DNA of 59,364 nt from Stenotrophomonas geniculata ATCC 19374 = JCM 13324. GTDB taxonomy: Bacteria; Pseudomonadota; Gammaproteobacteria; Xanthomonadales; Xanthomonadaceae. Location: positions 1-59,364 of the forward strand of contig NZ_LLXT01000035.1 of NCBI RefSeq assembly GCF_001431625.1, in the 5' to 3' direction. Positions 39,296-49,280 of this stretch are shown here, piece after piece. The translations under genes were made by a program, and so were the position numbers. The notes below the pieces were generated by a model that had not been told where the DNA came from, made no database searches, and worked only from the letters and a program-made list of their open reading frames with translations. Positions within the stretch are counted from its first letter, which is position 1; each line of letters starts with the position of its first letter.

Positions 39296-39322
39296 TTAGC
39301 AGTCCGGGATTTGGACTGCTAA
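39296..39322 (-). promoter_or_regulatory. CIRCE-like operator (HrcA site) at rpoH
   Basis: TTAGCAGTC-N9-GACTGCTAA matches the CIRCE consensus TTAGCACTC-N9-GAGTGCTAA in length, spacing and 16 of 18 arm positions. The two mismatches are symmetrical, so palindromy is kept. It ends 11 bases before the rpoH ATG and overlaps the -10 of a sigma-E-type promoter, so HrcA bound here would block it. If transcribed from farther upstream it would also form a hairpin next to the start codon. Confidence 0.65.
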
Positions 39323-39338
39323 AGGAGGAAAAAGTTCC
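39311..39338 (-). promoter_or_regulatory. Sigma-E (RpoE)-type promoter of rpoH
   Basis: On the minus strand GGAACTT (39338-39332) is followed 15 bases later by GTCCAA (39316-39311). The known sigma-E pattern is GGAACTT, 15-16 bases, GTCTAA. Only one -10 base differs. Transcription would begin near 39304, giving a leader of about 20 bases. E. coli rpoH likewise has a sigma-E promoter, which supports the call. Confidence 0.6.
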
Positions 39339-39563
39339 AGCATCCTATTGATGCAACACTGGTCCCAAACAGAGCCCTACCGTAGCGCGATTTGATGACA
39401 GTGGCGAGCGCGCTTTTCGGGATTCACAATCCCTTGGAATTCAATCAATTACCTGCCGGAAACCGGCCGATTCCGGTCAAGGTTAGCTGAACAGGCCGTC
39501 CCCGGACGCCCATTCAGGGCCGGAAACGTTGCCCGGCGTTCAGCCCCGGACCGGCACCGCCGC

Positions 39564-40277
39564 TCAGAGCGCCGAACGCGGCGGCAGCGACCAGTCGACC
39601 GGGGCCTGGCCGCGACGCTGCAGGTACTCGTTGGCCATCGAGAAATGCCGGCATCCCAGGAAGCCACGGTGGGCCGACAACGGCGACGGGTGCGGCGACT
39701 TCAGCACGCGATGGCGACGGGTATCGATGACCTTGCCCTTCTGCTGCGCATAGGCGCCCCAGAGCATGAACACCAGGCCTTCGCGCTCGCGGTTGAGCAC
39801 GTCCACCACGTGGTCGGTGAAGCCCTCCCAGCCACGGCCCTGGTGCGCACCGGCCTTGCCCTCTTCCACGGTCAGCACGGCATTGAGCAGCAGCACGCCG
39901 CGCTGCGCCCACGGGATCAGGCAGCCGTGGTCCGGGCGCGGGATACCGAGATCGCTCTCGATTTCCTTGTAGATGTTCAGCAGCGACGGCGGCACCGGCA
40001 CGCCCGGCGGCACCGAGAAACTCAGGCCATGCGCCTGGCCACGGCCGTGGTACGGGTCCTGGCCGAGGATCACCACCTTCACCTGCTCGAATGGCGTGGC
40101 ATCGAACGCGGCGAAGATCTGCGGACCGGGCGGGAACACCGCCGCACCACTGGCCTTGCGCTGGCGCAGGAAGCTGGACAGCTCACGCATCTGCGGCTGC
40201 ATCAGGTAATCGCCGACATGCTGTTTCCAGCTCGGTTCCAGCTGGATCGTCGGGGTGCCGGCTACTTCATCCATCAT
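39564..40277 (-). CDS. ung: Uracil-DNA glycosylase
   Basis: The 237-residue family-1 enzyme removes uracil from DNA. The catalytic water-activating motif GQDPYHG, the uracil-pocket loop ([10 protein letters not shown]) and the [13 protein letters not shown] leucine-loop motif with the catalytic His are all present. The start overlaps the preceding regulator stop as ATGA. It lies between that regulator and rpoH. Confidence 0.97.
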   Translation of the reverse strand: MMDEVAGTPTIQLEPSWKQHVGDYLMQPQMRELSSFLRQRKASGAAVFPPGPQIFAAFDATPFEQVKVVILGQDPYHGRGQAHGLSFSVPPGVPVPPSLLNIYKEIESDLGIPRPDHGCLIPWAQRGVLLLNAVLTVEEGKAGAHQGRGWEGFTDHVVDVLNREREGLVFMLWGAYAQQKGKVIDTRRHRVLKSPHPSPLSAHRGFLGCRHFSMANEYLQRRGQAPVDWSLPPRSAL

Positions 40278-41116
40278 CGAATCAGGGGTCCATCGTTCAA
40301 TCGGGCCAGGCGCAGCTGGAACAGCACCTTGGTGACCAGCAGCCGTTCTTCAATCGGCTTGAGCACCAGGTCGTTGGCGCCGGACTGCAGCAGCCCGGTC
40401 TGGTTGTGCGGGTTGCCATCGCCGGTCATCACCAGCACCGGCAGGCGGCGCTTGCCGTAGCCGAAGTCCACGCGCACGCGCTGCACCACGTCGCGGCCGC
40501 TCAGCTCGCCCTTCAGGGTGACGTCGGTCAGCACCAGGTCGATGCGATGGCGGCTGCGGCCCAGCGACTCGGCGGTGAGCAGGGTGAACGCCTCTTCGGC
40601 GCTGACCACGTGCAGCACGTTCAACTGCTGTCGCTCAAGCATGCGCTTGGTGGCCTCGGCGACCACGCGGCTGTCCTCGATATAGAGGATGGTGGCGCCG
40701 GGAATGGTCTGCGGCTGCACATAGCCACGGACGAAGGTCGCCAGTGCCTCGTGGCCCAGCGCCTTGTCGAAATAGTCGGTGACGTACTCGGTGAAGCGGC
40801 GCTGCTCCAGGTGCTGCTGGGCATCGCCGGAGACCACGATCACCGGCACATAGGCCTGGCCCGCCGCTTCGCGCACCATCCGCGCCAGCGCCAGGCCGTC
40901 GCCATCGCGCAGGGTCAGCGAGGTCGTCACCAGGTCGACCGGGCCCTGCGCCAGCGCCTGCTGCGCGTCTTCGATGCTGTCGCAGCCGATCACCTCCACG
41001 CCAGGCAGGTCACGCTGCAGGACGTCGGCGATCAGCTTGCGGACCAGCTTCGACCCGTCGACCACCATCACCCGCGTCGCGGGCCCTTCAAGGTGCTTCA
41101 GCGCTTGCGGTTGCAT
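40274..41116 (-). CDS. Double-receiver response regulator with degenerate first receiver
   Basis: The 280-residue protein has two receiver domains and no output domain. Domain 1 (15-130) has VVDGSK and [10 protein letters not shown], where Ser66 replaces the phosphoacceptor Asp; it cannot be phosphorylated normally. Domain 2 (about 140-265) has YIEDSR, the Asp in [10 protein letters not shown] and the Lys in LVLKPIEE, so it is intact. No kinase is adjacent. Its place between ftsX and ung suggests a cell-cycle or stress-linked role but nothing more is shown. Confidence 0.82.
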   Translation of the reverse strand: MQPQALKHLEGPATRVMVVDGSKLVRKLIADVLQRDLPGVEVIGCDSIEDAQQALAQGPVDLVTTSLTLRDGDGLALARMVREAAGQAYVPVIVVSGDAQQHLEQRRFTEYVTDYFDKALGHEALATFVRGYVQPQTIPGATILYIEDSRVVAEATKRMLERQQLNVLHVVSAEEAFTLLTAESLGRSRHRIDLVLTDVTLKGELSGRDVVQRVRVDFGYGKRRLPVLVMTGDGNPHNQTGLLQSGANDLVLKPIEERLLVTKVLFQLRLARLNDGPLIR

Positions 41117-41123
41117 GCCGGTC

Positions 41124-42071
41124 TCAGGTGTCGGTCGGGCGGGTCTGGCGCAGGAAATGGCCGGTCACCAGCCACGCGCCCAGCCAACCCAGCAGCAGCG
41201 TGCCGAGCAGGACCAGGCTGCCATGCAGCAGGTCCAGGCCATGCAGCACGAACGGGCTGCCATAGCTGCGCGAGAGTTCGGCCAGCGGCACGCGCAGGGC
41301 GGCGCCGGCCGCAGCAATCAGGGCCAGCGCCACCGCGCCGGCACCCAGTCCATACCACGCGCCCAGGTACAGGAACGGGCGGCGAATGAAGCCATCACTG
41401 GCGCCGAGCAGCTGCAGCACGCCGATCTCTTCGCGACGCGCCTGGATATCCAGGCGCACGGTGTTGCCGACCACCAGCGCGGCGCCCACGCCGAGCAGTA
41501 CCGACAGCACCTGCACCAGCCGTGCGCCGAACGCCAGCCAGGCATCCAGACGCTGGCGCCACAGTGCGTCGTGCTGCACCAGGTCGGCCTCGGGCAGGCT
41601 CTCCAGCGCGCGCGCCAGGCGTGCGTCGTCCTTGCCCTGGCCCGGGGTGATCACCAGCAGCGAGGGCAATGGATTGTCGTTGAGTGCGTCGATCGCCTCA
41701 CCGAGGCCGGCATCGCGCAGTTCCTGCAGGCCCTGCTCGGGCGTGCGCACGTTCACTTCGGCCACGTCGTCGCGGTCGCGCAGCTGGCCGGCCAGGCGCA
41801 GTGCGCCGGGACCATCGACGTTGCCCTTCAGGAACACGTTGATGTCGCGCGACTGCTGCACGCTGCCGGCGAACTGCTTGAGGTTGTCCAGCGCGATCGA
41901 CAGGCCAAGCGGCAGGGCCAGTGCCAGCGCCATGACCATCACCGTCAGCAGGGTCGCCCACGGCTTGCGGCAGGCGCGGCCAAGGCTGAACACCACGCTG
42001 TGCACGTGGTGCTGGAACCAGACGCCCACGCGCGAGGGCGCGGCGGCTTCGCTGTTTTCGTTCTTCGCCAT
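41124..42071 (-). CDS. ftsX: Cell-division ABC transporter permease FtsX
   Basis: The 315-residue FtsX has an N-terminal cytoplasmic tail, a first membrane helix near 45-65, a periplasmic domain (FLKGNVDGPGALRLAGQLRDRDDVAEVNV) that activates peptidoglycan hydrolases, and three later helices. It works with FtsE at the divisome. It follows ftsE with a 3-base gap and precedes the double-receiver gene by 7 bases. Confidence 0.95.
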   Translation of the reverse strand: MAKNENSEAAAPSRVGVWFQHHVHSVVFSLGRACRKPWATLLTVMVMALALALPLGLSIALDNLKQFAGSVQQSRDINVFLKGNVDGPGALRLAGQLRDRDDVAEVNVRTPEQGLQELRDAGLGEAIDALNDNPLPSLLVITPGQGKDDARLARALESLPEADLVQHDALWRQRLDAWLAFGARLVQVLSVLLGVGAALVVGNTVRLDIQARREEIGVLQLLGASDGFIRRPFLYLGAWYGLGAGAVALALIAAAGAALRVPLAELSRSYGSPFVLHGLDLLHGSLVLLGTLLLGWLGAWLVTGHFLRQTRPTDT

Positions 42072-42074
42072 GCG

Positions 42075-42761
42075 TTACTCCGCCAGGTCCTGCGGCGAGA
42101 TGTCATCCACCAGCCGGCCGTGGTCGAGGATCAGCACGCGCTTGCGCATGCGACGCAGCAGCGGCAGATCGTGGCTGACCACCAGCACGCTGGTGCCGCG
42201 CGAGGGCAGCTCGGCGAACAGGGCCATGATCTCCGCGGCCAGGGTCGGGTCGAGGTTGCCGGTCGGCTCATCGGCCACCAGCAGCTTGGGTTCGCCGACG
42301 ATGGCGCGGGCGATGCCGACGCGCTGCTGCTCGCCGGCCGACAGCTGCGAGGGCAGCGCCTTCTCGCGATGGCCCAGGCCCATCCGCTCCAGCACCGAGC
42401 GCACGCGCTTGTTGATGTCGCCACGGCGGGTGCCGCGCAGGATCAGCGGCAACGCCACGTTCTCGGCGATCGAGCGGTCCATCAGCAGGCGATGGTCCTG
42501 GTAGACCGCACCCACCGCGCGACGGTGGCGGGGCACGTCGCCGCCACGCACCTTCAGCAGGTTGCGCTCGTCGAACACCACCGCACCGCGGCTGGGCCGC
42601 TCGTCCAGGTGGATCAACTTGAGCAGGGTGCTTTTGCCCGCACCGGAATGGCCGGTGACGAACAGCATCTCGCCCGGCGCGACCTCGAAGCTGACATCGG
42701 TCAGTGCCTCGTGGCCACCGGCGTACTGTTTGCTGACATTGTCGAAGCGCAGGACACTCAT
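42075..42761 (-). CDS. ftsE: Cell-division ABC ATPase FtsE
   Basis: The 228-residue ATPase starts MSVLRFDNVSKQYAGGHEALTDVSF. It has Walker A GHSGAGKST, a signature with Ala in place of the second Gly (LSAGEQQRVGIARA) and Walker B LLVADEPTGNLD. It partners FtsX in controlling septal hydrolases. Longer upstream extension of the frame is ruled out because family members start at this Met. Confidence 0.96.
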   Translation of the reverse strand: MSVLRFDNVSKQYAGGHEALTDVSFEVAPGEMLFVTGHSGAGKSTLLKLIHLDERPSRGAVVFDERNLLKVRGGDVPRHRRAVGAVYQDHRLLMDRSIAENVALPLILRGTRRGDINKRVRSVLERMGLGHREKALPSQLSAGEQQRVGIARAIVGEPKLLVADEPTGNLDPTLAAEIMALFAELPSRGTSVLVVSHDLPLLRRMRKRVLILDHGRLVDDISPQDLAE

Positions 42762-42829
42762 GCCCCGATTATGCAGGACCGGCGCGACGTCGTGGAGATG
42801 GTGGCGCGATTGGTGATAGCCGCGGGAGC

Positions 42830-42894
42830 AGCCGAGCGTAGGCTCGGCTCTACAGGGCGGCATGGGGGCTGTAGAGCCGAGCCCATGCTCGGCT
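42830..42894. repeat. Inverted SMAG/GTAG REP pair
   Basis: AGCCGAGC..GGCTCGGCTCTAC (42830-42853) faces GTAGAGCCGAGC..GCTCGGCT (42871-42894). It occupies the 169-base gap between ftsE (leading away on the minus strand) and the 3' end of rhlB. Confidence 0.9.
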
Positions 42895-42930
42895 CAGTGC
42901 GGACCAAGGTCCGCACCCACCATCGGCGGC

Positions 42931-44652
42931 TTAGTTGCCCGACAGCATCCGGCGGATCTTGCGGCCAATGCGGGTCAGGAACGAATCACCGGTATCAGCG
43001 GCGGTACGCACCGGCTTGGCCACCACCTGCACCGGGGTGACCGGGCTGGCGCCATTGCCGGCAGCGCTCTGCACGCCCTCGGCACCTTCGACCGGACGGC
43101 CGTGGCGACGACGACGGCGCTTGCGCGGCTTGTGCTCGCCGTCCACCGCACCTTCCGGTGCGCCTTCGGCGCGCGGCGGGCGCGGCGGACGCGGGGCCTG
43201 GGCAACGGCGCCTTCGGCACCGGCGGCCGGGGCGGCAGCGCCTTGTTCGCCCTCCACGCGCGGCTTGCGCGGGCCACGCGAGCGGCGCTCGCCGCTGCGC
43301 TCACCGTCGCGACCACCACGGCCACCACCGCCTGAACGGCCGCCACTACGGCCACCGCCCCGACGCTCTTCCTCGGCGGCGCGGGCTTCGCGCGCTTCGC
43401 GGAAGATCTGGCCGACGCTTTCGTTGTCCTCGCCTTCCTCGCCTGCTGCGGGGGCCGGGCGTTCCGGGCGCGGCAGCGGGGTCAACAGTTCCTTGGTCAC
43501 CGGCTCGGACGGAATCTTCTGCTCGATATAGGCCTCGATGTCCGGCAGGCCCATTGCATAGCGCTCACAGGCGAAGCTGATCGCGTCTCCCTCTTCACCC
43601 AGGCGCGCGGTACGACCGATGCGGTGCACGTAGTCTTCGGCATCGAACGGCAGGTCGTAGTTGTAGACGTACTTGATGCCGTCGATGTGCAGGCCGCGCG
43701 CAGCCACGTCGGTGGCCACCAGGATTTCCAGCTGGCCCTTCTGGAAGCGGTTGAGCAGGCTCTCACGCTTCTTCTGCGGCACGTCGCCGGACAGCACGCC
43801 CACGCGGTAGCCGGCCTTTTCCAGCGAACGCGCCACACGCTCGACGAACACCTTGGTGTTGACGAAGACCATGGTGCGCGCGCCTTCGCTGCGCGACAGC
43901 AGGCCCAGCAGCAGCGGGATCTTCTCGTCGTCGGCCGGGAAGTAGATGCGCTGGCGCACGCGCGCGGCGGTGATGGTCTCGGCTTCGACCACCAGCTTCT
44001 GCGGCTCGTTCATGTGCTCGTAGGCCAGCTCCAGCACGCGATGGCTGAGGGTGGCACTGAACAGCAGGGTCTGGCGGGTGGTGCGCTCGGGCATGCGGCG
44101 CAGCAGGAAGCGGATGTCCTTGATGAAGCCCAGGTCGAACATGCGGTCGGCTTCGTCCAGCACGCAGATCTCGCAGGCGTGCAGCGACACCACCTTGTGC
44201 TGTTTCACGTAGTCGATCAGGCGGCCCGGGGTGGCGATGATCACGTCCACGCCCTGCTGCAGCAGTTCGCGCTGCTTGTCGTAATCCACGCCGCCGTAGA
44301 CCAGCGCGAAACGCAGGCCCAGATCGGAACCGAACTTGACCGCATCCTTGTGGATCTGGATGGCCAGTTCGCGGGTCGGGGCGAGGATCAGCGCGCGCGG
44401 ATCTTCCGGCTTGCGGTCGGCCAGGGCCGGACGCGTCAGCAGGCGGTTCACGACAGCGACCAGGAAGGCCAGGGTCTTGCCGGTGCCGGTCTGAGCCTGG
44501 CCGGCAACATCACCACCGGGCAGCGCGACGGGCAGGGTCAGCGCCTGGATCGGGGTGCAACGGGTGAATCCGGCTCCTTCAAGACCGGCCTGCAGGGCCG
44601 GGTGCAGCTCGAAGGAGGAAAAGGTCAAATCGGTCAGCGGTTTGTCGCTCAT
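42931..44652 (-). CDS. rhlB: DEAD-box RNA helicase RhlB
   Basis: The 573-residue helicase has Q motif [13 protein letters not shown], Walker [22 protein letters not shown], and motif [10 protein letters not shown]. It unwinds RNA in the degradosome with RNase E. After about 390 residues of core comes a long tail with [18 protein letters not shown] and Lys/Arg/Pro-rich RNA-binding sequence, making it longer than the E. coli enzyme (421). It is divergent from trxA, as in E. coli. Confidence 0.93.
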   Translation of the reverse strand: MSDKPLTDLTFSSFELHPALQAGLEGAGFTRCTPIQALTLPVALPGGDVAGQAQTGTGKTLAFLVAVVNRLLTRPALADRKPEDPRALILAPTRELAIQIHKDAVKFGSDLGLRFALVYGGVDYDKQRELLQQGVDVIIATPGRLIDYVKQHKVVSLHACEICVLDEADRMFDLGFIKDIRFLLRRMPERTTRQTLLFSATLSHRVLELAYEHMNEPQKLVVEAETITAARVRQRIYFPADDEKIPLLLGLLSRSEGARTMVFVNTKVFVERVARSLEKAGYRVGVLSGDVPQKKRESLLNRFQKGQLEILVATDVAARGLHIDGIKYVYNYDLPFDAEDYVHRIGRTARLGEEGDAISFACERYAMGLPDIEAYIEQKIPSEPVTKELLTPLPRPERPAPAAGEEGEDNESVGQIFREAREARAAEEERRGGGRSGGRSGGGGRGGRDGERSGERRSRGPRKPRVEGEQGAAAPAAGAEGAVAQAPRPPRPPRAEGAPEGAVDGEHKPRKRRRRRHGRPVEGAEGVQSAAGNGASPVTPVQVVAKPVRTAADTGDSFLTRIGRKIRRMLSGN

Positions 44653-45162
44653 GAGTCCGTCTTGGTATGGCCGCCGGCCCGTGGGGCGGCTGGCACTTCA
44701 GCGTCTAGGGGCACCGTCGCAAACTGCGGCCCCTGCGGCGGGTTGGCAGGCTGGGACCACCCGGTCCGTGCGCCGCACAATGCCCCAGTTTAACGCACTC
44801 GGGCCAGCAAACCGGAATGACCTGTCTCATAAAGTCAAGAGACGGCGCCCTTCACCCAGCCACACCGGACTTGAACGGCCCTGCCAGGCCCGCTGGTGTC
44901 GCCCACTGCCAGCCCCATGTACAGGAAGACAGTGAAATCCGACACATACCCGGTATCGAAGCGATCACGATACGCTGGGTTCCAGCCGGCGCCTGTCCCT
45001 GCCCTGCGATAGGGGTACACTGCCGGCCGTGAGCGTCCAGGCATCCCGCCGAACGCACCGCGGCAGTGCGCCGCGAGGCAACGACGAGGGTCGCGCCACC
45101 GGGCATGGCCCAGTTCACCCACCTCCGGCATGGCCGGGTGCAATCCAAGACGAGAAACCAAG
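44653..45162. other. Gene-free spacer between rhlB and trxA (510 bases)
   Basis: The spacer divides the divergent rhlB and trxA genes and should hold promoters for both. I see TACACT near 45016-45021 as a -10 candidate for trxA but no convincing -35. No structured RNA, SMAG element or credible ORF was found; short open frames here lack ribosome sites. Confidence 0.6.
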
Positions 45163-45492
45163 ATGAGCGACAAGGTTGTACATGTCGGCGACGCCGACTT
45201 TGATAGTGCAGTGCTGAATTCCAAGGAACCGGTGCTGGTCGATTTCTGGGCCGAGTGGTGTGGCCCGTGCAAGATGATCGCCCCGGCGCTGGACGAGCTG
45301 GCCGACGCCTACCAGGGCCGCGCCAAGATCGCCAAGGTCAACGTCGACCACAACCGTGCGCTGGCCGCCAAGTACCACGTGCGTTCGATTCCGTACCTGG
45401 TCGTGTTCAAGGACGGCGAGAAGGTTGGCGAGCAGATCGGTGCGGTGGGCAAGGCCCAGCTGGCCGGCCTGCTGGACAAGGCCCTGGCCTGA
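45163..45492 (+). CDS. trxA: Thioredoxin 1
   Basis: The 109-residue thioredoxin has active site [18 protein letters not shown] and the cis-Pro loop RSIPYLVVF. It reduces protein disulfides in the cytoplasm using thioredoxin reductase. ATG 45163 fits the family length; an upstream in-frame ATG would add 11 odd residues. It is followed by rho after a 229-base spacer. Confidence 0.97.
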   Translation: MSDKVVHVGDADFDSAVLNSKEPVLVDFWAEWCGPCKMIAPALDELADAYQGRAKIAKVNVDHNRALAAKYHVRSIPYLVVFKDGEKVGEQIGAVGKAQLAGLLDKALA

Positions 45493-45574
45493 TTCCTGCT
45501 GTTCTCCGGCAGCCGCCGACCGCGGCTGCCGGCGGGCGCCCCGCGCCCATGATGAATGCTGTTCCCGGCAGCCC

Positions 45575-45602
45575 TTGCACGGCGCCGCAGGCCGATGATA
45601 GT
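45575..45602 (+). promoter_or_regulatory. Possible sigma-70 promoter of rho
   Basis: TTGCAC and GATAGT are separated by 16 bases, about 120 bases before the rho start. Each hexamer matches consensus only partly, so this is a weak guess. rho has a long leader in many bacteria, consistent with autoregulation. Confidence 0.25.
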
Positions 45603-45721
45603 GTCGGCATATCCGGCCGCGTTCGCGTGCCGCACCCTCTGGACGCAGTTTCCTCCAGACCCATTCCCAACGTTCGCCGCCCCAGCCGGGCGCTCGCACC
45701 TTCAAGCGAGGAATAACGCTC

Positions 45722-47464
45722 TTGTCCGATAACACTTCCGAAACCGGCAGCGCCGATGCGCCCGCCGAAAAGCGCGTGCGCAAGCCCCGCGTGAGCAAGG
45801 CCGCCGCCCCGGCAGCCGCCGAAACCAGCGCCGCTCCGGCGCAGCCGACCCTGCCGCTGGCCGCCGCGCCCGAGGCACCGGCTGCTGCCCCCGCACCGAG
45901 CGCGCCCGCCGCCGAGGCCCCTGCCAGCAGTGGCGGCGGCGAAGGCGGTGAGGGTCGCGAATCCGGCCAGCCGCGCCAGCAGAACCACCAGGGGGGCGGC
46001 CAGAACCAGGGCCAGAACCCGTACAACCAGAACGGCCAGCAGGGCCAGGGGCAAGGCCAGGGCAACCGCCGCGACCGCTTCCGCAACCGCCGCGACCGTG
46101 ACCGCAACAACCGCTTCCGCGACGATGGCCTGCCCAACGACGGAGGCGAGCAGCAGCCGTTCGTGCCGCGCCCGCACGCCAACGTGCCCGAGGGCTTCCC
46201 GGTCTACTCGCTGAGCGACCTCAAGCGCATGCCGGCACAGAAGCTGCTGGAAATCGCCGAGCAGCTGCAGATCTCCGAAGGCGTGGCCCGCGCCCGCAAG
46301 CAGGATGTGATCTTCGCCCTGCTGAAGGTGCTGACCCGCCACGGTGACGGCGTCGCCGCCGACGGCGTGCTGGAAATCCTGCCGGACGGCTTCGGCTTCC
46401 TGCGCGCGGCCGAAGCCAGCTACCTGGCCGGCCCGGACGACACCTACATCTCGCCCAGCCAGATCCGCCGCTTCAACCTGCGCACCGGCGACCACATCTC
46501 CGGCCGCATCCGCTTCCCGAAGGACGGCGAGCGCTACTTCGCGCTGAACATCGTCGACACCATCAACGGTGAGCCGATCGAAGCGTCGAAGAACAAGGTG
46601 CTGTTCGAGAACCTGACCGCCCTGTTCCCGCGCCGCCGCTTCACCCTGGAGCGTGGCAACGGTTCGTCGGAAGACATCACCGGCCGCATCCTCGACCTGA
46701 TGGCCCCGCAGGGCAAGGGCCAGCGCTCGCTCATCGTGTCGCAGCCGAAGGCCGGCAAGACCATGATGATGCAGCAGGTCGCTACTGCCATCACCACCAA
46801 CCACCCGGACGTGCACCTGATCGTGCTGCTGATCGACGAGCGCCCGGAAGAAGTGACCGAAATGCAGCGCACCGTGCGCGGCGAGGTCATCAGCTCGACC
46901 TTCGACGAGCCGGCCGCGCGCCACGTGCAGGTGGCCGAAATGGTCATCGAGCGCGCCAAGCGCCTGGTCGAGCACAAGAAGGACGTGGTGATCCTGCTCG
47001 ACTCGATCACCCGCCTGGCCCGTGCCTACAACAACGTGGTGCCGAGCTCGGGCAAGGTGCTGACCGGTGGCGTGGACGCCAACGCCCTGCACCGCCCGAA
47101 GCGCTTCTTCGGTGCCGCGCGCAACGTGGAAGAAGGCGGCAGCCTGACCATCATCGCCACCGCGCTGGTCGACACCGGCTCGAAGATGGACGAGGTGATC
47201 TACGAAGAGTTCAAGGGCACCGGCAACAGCGAAGTGCACCTGAGCCGCCGTATCGCTGAAAAGCGCGTGTTCCCGGCCATCGACATCAACCGTTCGGGCA
47301 CCCGCCGCGAAGACCTGCTGATCGAGCCGGAACTGCTGCAGAAGATCTGGATCCTGCGCAAGCTGCTGCATCCGATGGATGAAATGGCCGCGATGGAGTT
47401 CCTGCTCGACAAGATGAAGAACACCAAGTCCAACGACGAGTTCTTCGGTTCGATGAAGCGCTGA
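45722..47464 (+). CDS. rho: Transcription termination factor Rho
   Basis: The 580-residue Rho is about 160 longer than E. coli Rho. The start is TTG. Residues 1-160 form a Lys/Ala/Pro and Gln/Asn/Gly-rich extension ([17 protein letters not shown]) ending in Arg-rich [15 protein letters not shown]. The primary RNA-binding domain begins near 160 ([20 protein letters not shown]). The ATPase has Walker A PKAGKTMM near 342, LIDERPEEV, and ends with [17 protein letters not shown] strong terminator follows. Confidence 0.97.
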   Translation: MSDNTSETGSADAPAEKRVRKPRVSKAAAPAAAETSAAPAQPTLPLAAAPEAPAAAPAPSAPAAEAPASSGGGEGGEGRESGQPRQQNHQGGGQNQGQNPYNQNGQQGQGQGQGNRRDRFRNRRDRDRNNRFRDDGLPNDGGEQQPFVPRPHANVPEGFPVYSLSDLKRMPAQKLLEIAEQLQISEGVARARKQDVIFALLKVLTRHGDGVAADGVLEILPDGFGFLRAAEASYLAGPDDTYISPSQIRRFNLRTGDHISGRIRFPKDGERYFALNIVDTINGEPIEASKNKVLFENLTALFPRRRFTLERGNGSSEDITGRILDLMAPQGKGQRSLIVSQPKAGKTMMMQQVATAITTNHPDVHLIVLLIDERPEEVTEMQRTVRGEVISSTFDEPAARHVQVAEMVIERAKRLVEHKKDVVILLDSITRLARAYNNVVPSSGKVLTGGVDANALHRPKRFFGAARNVEEGGSLTIIATALVDTGSKMDEVIYEEFKGTGNSEVHLSRRIAEKRVFPAIDINRSGTRREDLLIEPELLQKIWILRKLLHPMDEMAAMEFLLDKMKNTKSNDEFFGSMKR

Positions 47465-47485
47465 TCCACGGCGCTGCATCGGAAG

Positions 47486-47518
47486 AAACCTGCCGCTCGC
47501 TGCGGCAGGTTTTCTTTT
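47486..47518 (+). terminator. Rho-independent terminator of rho
   Basis: AAACCTGCCGC-TCGCT-GCGGCAGGTTT forms an 11-base stem, followed by TTCTTTT. It starts 22 bases past the rho stop. Confidence 0.92.
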
Positions 47519-47671
47519 GCCTGCAGGGCGACGCACTTCACTTCGCCGCCGCCCACTTTTGGCGATAATCCGCCGGCCCCTGCCCGGCCCTGACGGCCTG
47601 GCCACCGATTCCCGCTGTCGCCCCTTCCGGAGAACCGGTCGGGTCCAGCCTCCTGCCGGATCCGTCGACGC

Positions 47672-49246
47672 ATGCGAACGCCGTCTCCCCGCCTCAACCT
47701 GGGCAAGCTGATCCTCGCCCTGGCCCTGCTCAGTGCCATCATCGCCCTGGCCAACACCCTGCTGGCCAGCTACCGGGTGCAGCGCGACCAGCTGGTCGGC
47801 AACACCCTGGAAGCCAACCGCGTCTATGCCACCAAGCTGGCCGAGACCACCCAGAACTTCCTGCTGGCTGCGCAGCAGCAGCTGGCCTATGCCGCGACCC
47901 GCCTGGGCGAGCACGACCTCGATCCGAAGCAGGCCCAGGATGAAGCCAGCCGCCTGCAACTGCAGTCCAGCAGCTTCAACTCCTCGCTGGTGGTGGACGC
48001 CGACGGCCTGGTGATCGCCACCTCGCCGCAGACCCTGCAGCTGCAGGGTGAGGTGCTGCACAGTGTCGGCAACAACGCGGCACTGGCGGCGCGCCAGCCG
48101 ATGATCAGCGATCCCTACCAGTCGGCTACGGGCAAGCTGCTGGTGTCGCTGTCGCACCCGATCTTCGACCGCCAGGGTCGCTATCGCGGCTATGTAAGCG
48201 GCACCCTGTACCTGCGCCAGCGCAGCGCACTGCACACGCTGCTGGGCAAGCACTACTACCGCGACGGCTCCTACCTGTACGTGGTGGACCGCAATGGCCG
48301 CCTGCTGTACCACGCCGATGGCAAGCGGGTGGGTGACTACGTGGTCGGCAACCCGGCGGTGAAGGCCGTGGTGCGCGGGGAGCGTGGCGCACAGCAGGTA
48401 CGCAACAACCGTGGTGTGTCGATGCTGGCCGGCTATGCGCCGGTGGCGGCCACTGGCTGGGGCATCATTGCCCAGCGCCCGACCGAGGCCACCCTGCAGC
48501 CGCTGTCACGGTTGATGACCGCGGTGATCTGGAATGCGATTCCGCTCGGCCTGCTGTCGCTGCTGGTTACCTGGTGGTTCGCGCGCCGCATTTCGATGCC
48601 GCTGTGGCAGCTGGCGCGCAATGTGCAGGGCGGCGAGGACACCGGCAATGCGATCAACCATGTCAGCGGCATCCGCGCCTGGTACTTCGAGGTCGCCCAG
48701 CTCAAGCAGGCCGTGCTGCACAGCTTCAATGCCCTGCAGGATCGTATCGGCACGCTCAACCGTGCCAGCCGCACCGACCCGCTGACCGGCCTGCTCAACC
48801 GCCGCGGGCTGCAGCAGGCGCTGGACGCGCTGCAGGTGCAGGGCATTCCGTTTGCGATCCTGGCGCTGGACATCGATCGCTTCAAGTCGATCAACGACAG
48901 TTACGGGCATGACGTCGGCGACAACGCCATCGTCCACATCGCCGACCAGATGCGCCGCTACTCGCGCGACAGCGATATCCTCTGCCGCGCTGGTGGCGAG
49001 GAATTCCTGCTGCTGCTGCCGGGCATCAGTACTGAATCGGCCCGTCAGGCCGGTGAACGCCTGCGCCAGCACATCGCCGACCATCGGTTCGAACCGGTCG
49101 GCACCATCACCGTATCGCTGGGCGTGGCCCACTTCCCCAGCTTCCATGTCGACGCCGAGCAGGCATTGCGGCTGGCCGACAAGGCGCTGTACATGGCCAA
49201 GGAACAGGGCCGCAACCGGGTGGTGGTCTACCCGTACGCCGACTGA
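47672..49246 (+). CDS. Diguanylate cyclase with dCache-type sensor
   Basis: The 524-residue membrane protein has TM1 near 11-31, a large periplasmic double-Cache-like sensor (SLVVDADGLVIATSP, YLYVVDRNGRLLYHADG) and TM2 near 290-312. A HAMP-like linker leads to a C-terminal GGDEF domain with the active loop AGGEEF near 440, plus the inhibitory RxxD site (RDSD) five residues before it. It makes c-di-GMP from GTP in response to an unknown signal. Confidence 0.93.
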   Translation: MRTPSPRLNLGKLILALALLSAIIALANTLLASYRVQRDQLVGNTLEANRVYATKLAETTQNFLLAAQQQLAYAATRLGEHDLDPKQAQDEASRLQLQSSSFNSSLVVDADGLVIATSPQTLQLQGEVLHSVGNNAALAARQPMISDPYQSATGKLLVSLSHPIFDRQGRYRGYVSGTLYLRQRSALHTLLGKHYYRDGSYLYVVDRNGRLLYHADGKRVGDYVVGNPAVKAVVRGERGAQQVRNNRGVSMLAGYAPVAATGWGIIAQRPTEATLQPLSRLMTAVIWNAIPLGLLSLLVTWWFARRISMPLWQLARNVQGGEDTGNAINHVSGIRAWYFEVAQLKQAVLHSFNALQDRIGTLNRASRTDPLTGLLNRRGLQQALDALQVQGIPFAILALDIDRFKSINDSYGHDVGDNAIVHIADQMRRYSRDSDILCRAGGEEFLLLLPGISTESARQAGERLRQHIADHRFEPVGTITVSLGVAHFPSFHVDAEQALRLADKALYMAKEQGRNRVVVYPYAD

Positions 49247-49280
49247 CGCGGAGCCGGGCTGCCCGGCTCCGCAGCGGGTC

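Noticed and set aside
39296..39322. The rpoH palindrome as a terminator or simple RNA hairpin
   Set aside because: There is no T-run on either strand, the spacing and arms match CIRCE, and it overlaps a promoter-like sequence; a DNA operator is the better reading.
44817..45032. 71-residue frame in the rhlB-trxA spacer
   Set aside because: No ribosome site, no domain, and composition like random GC-rich sequence.
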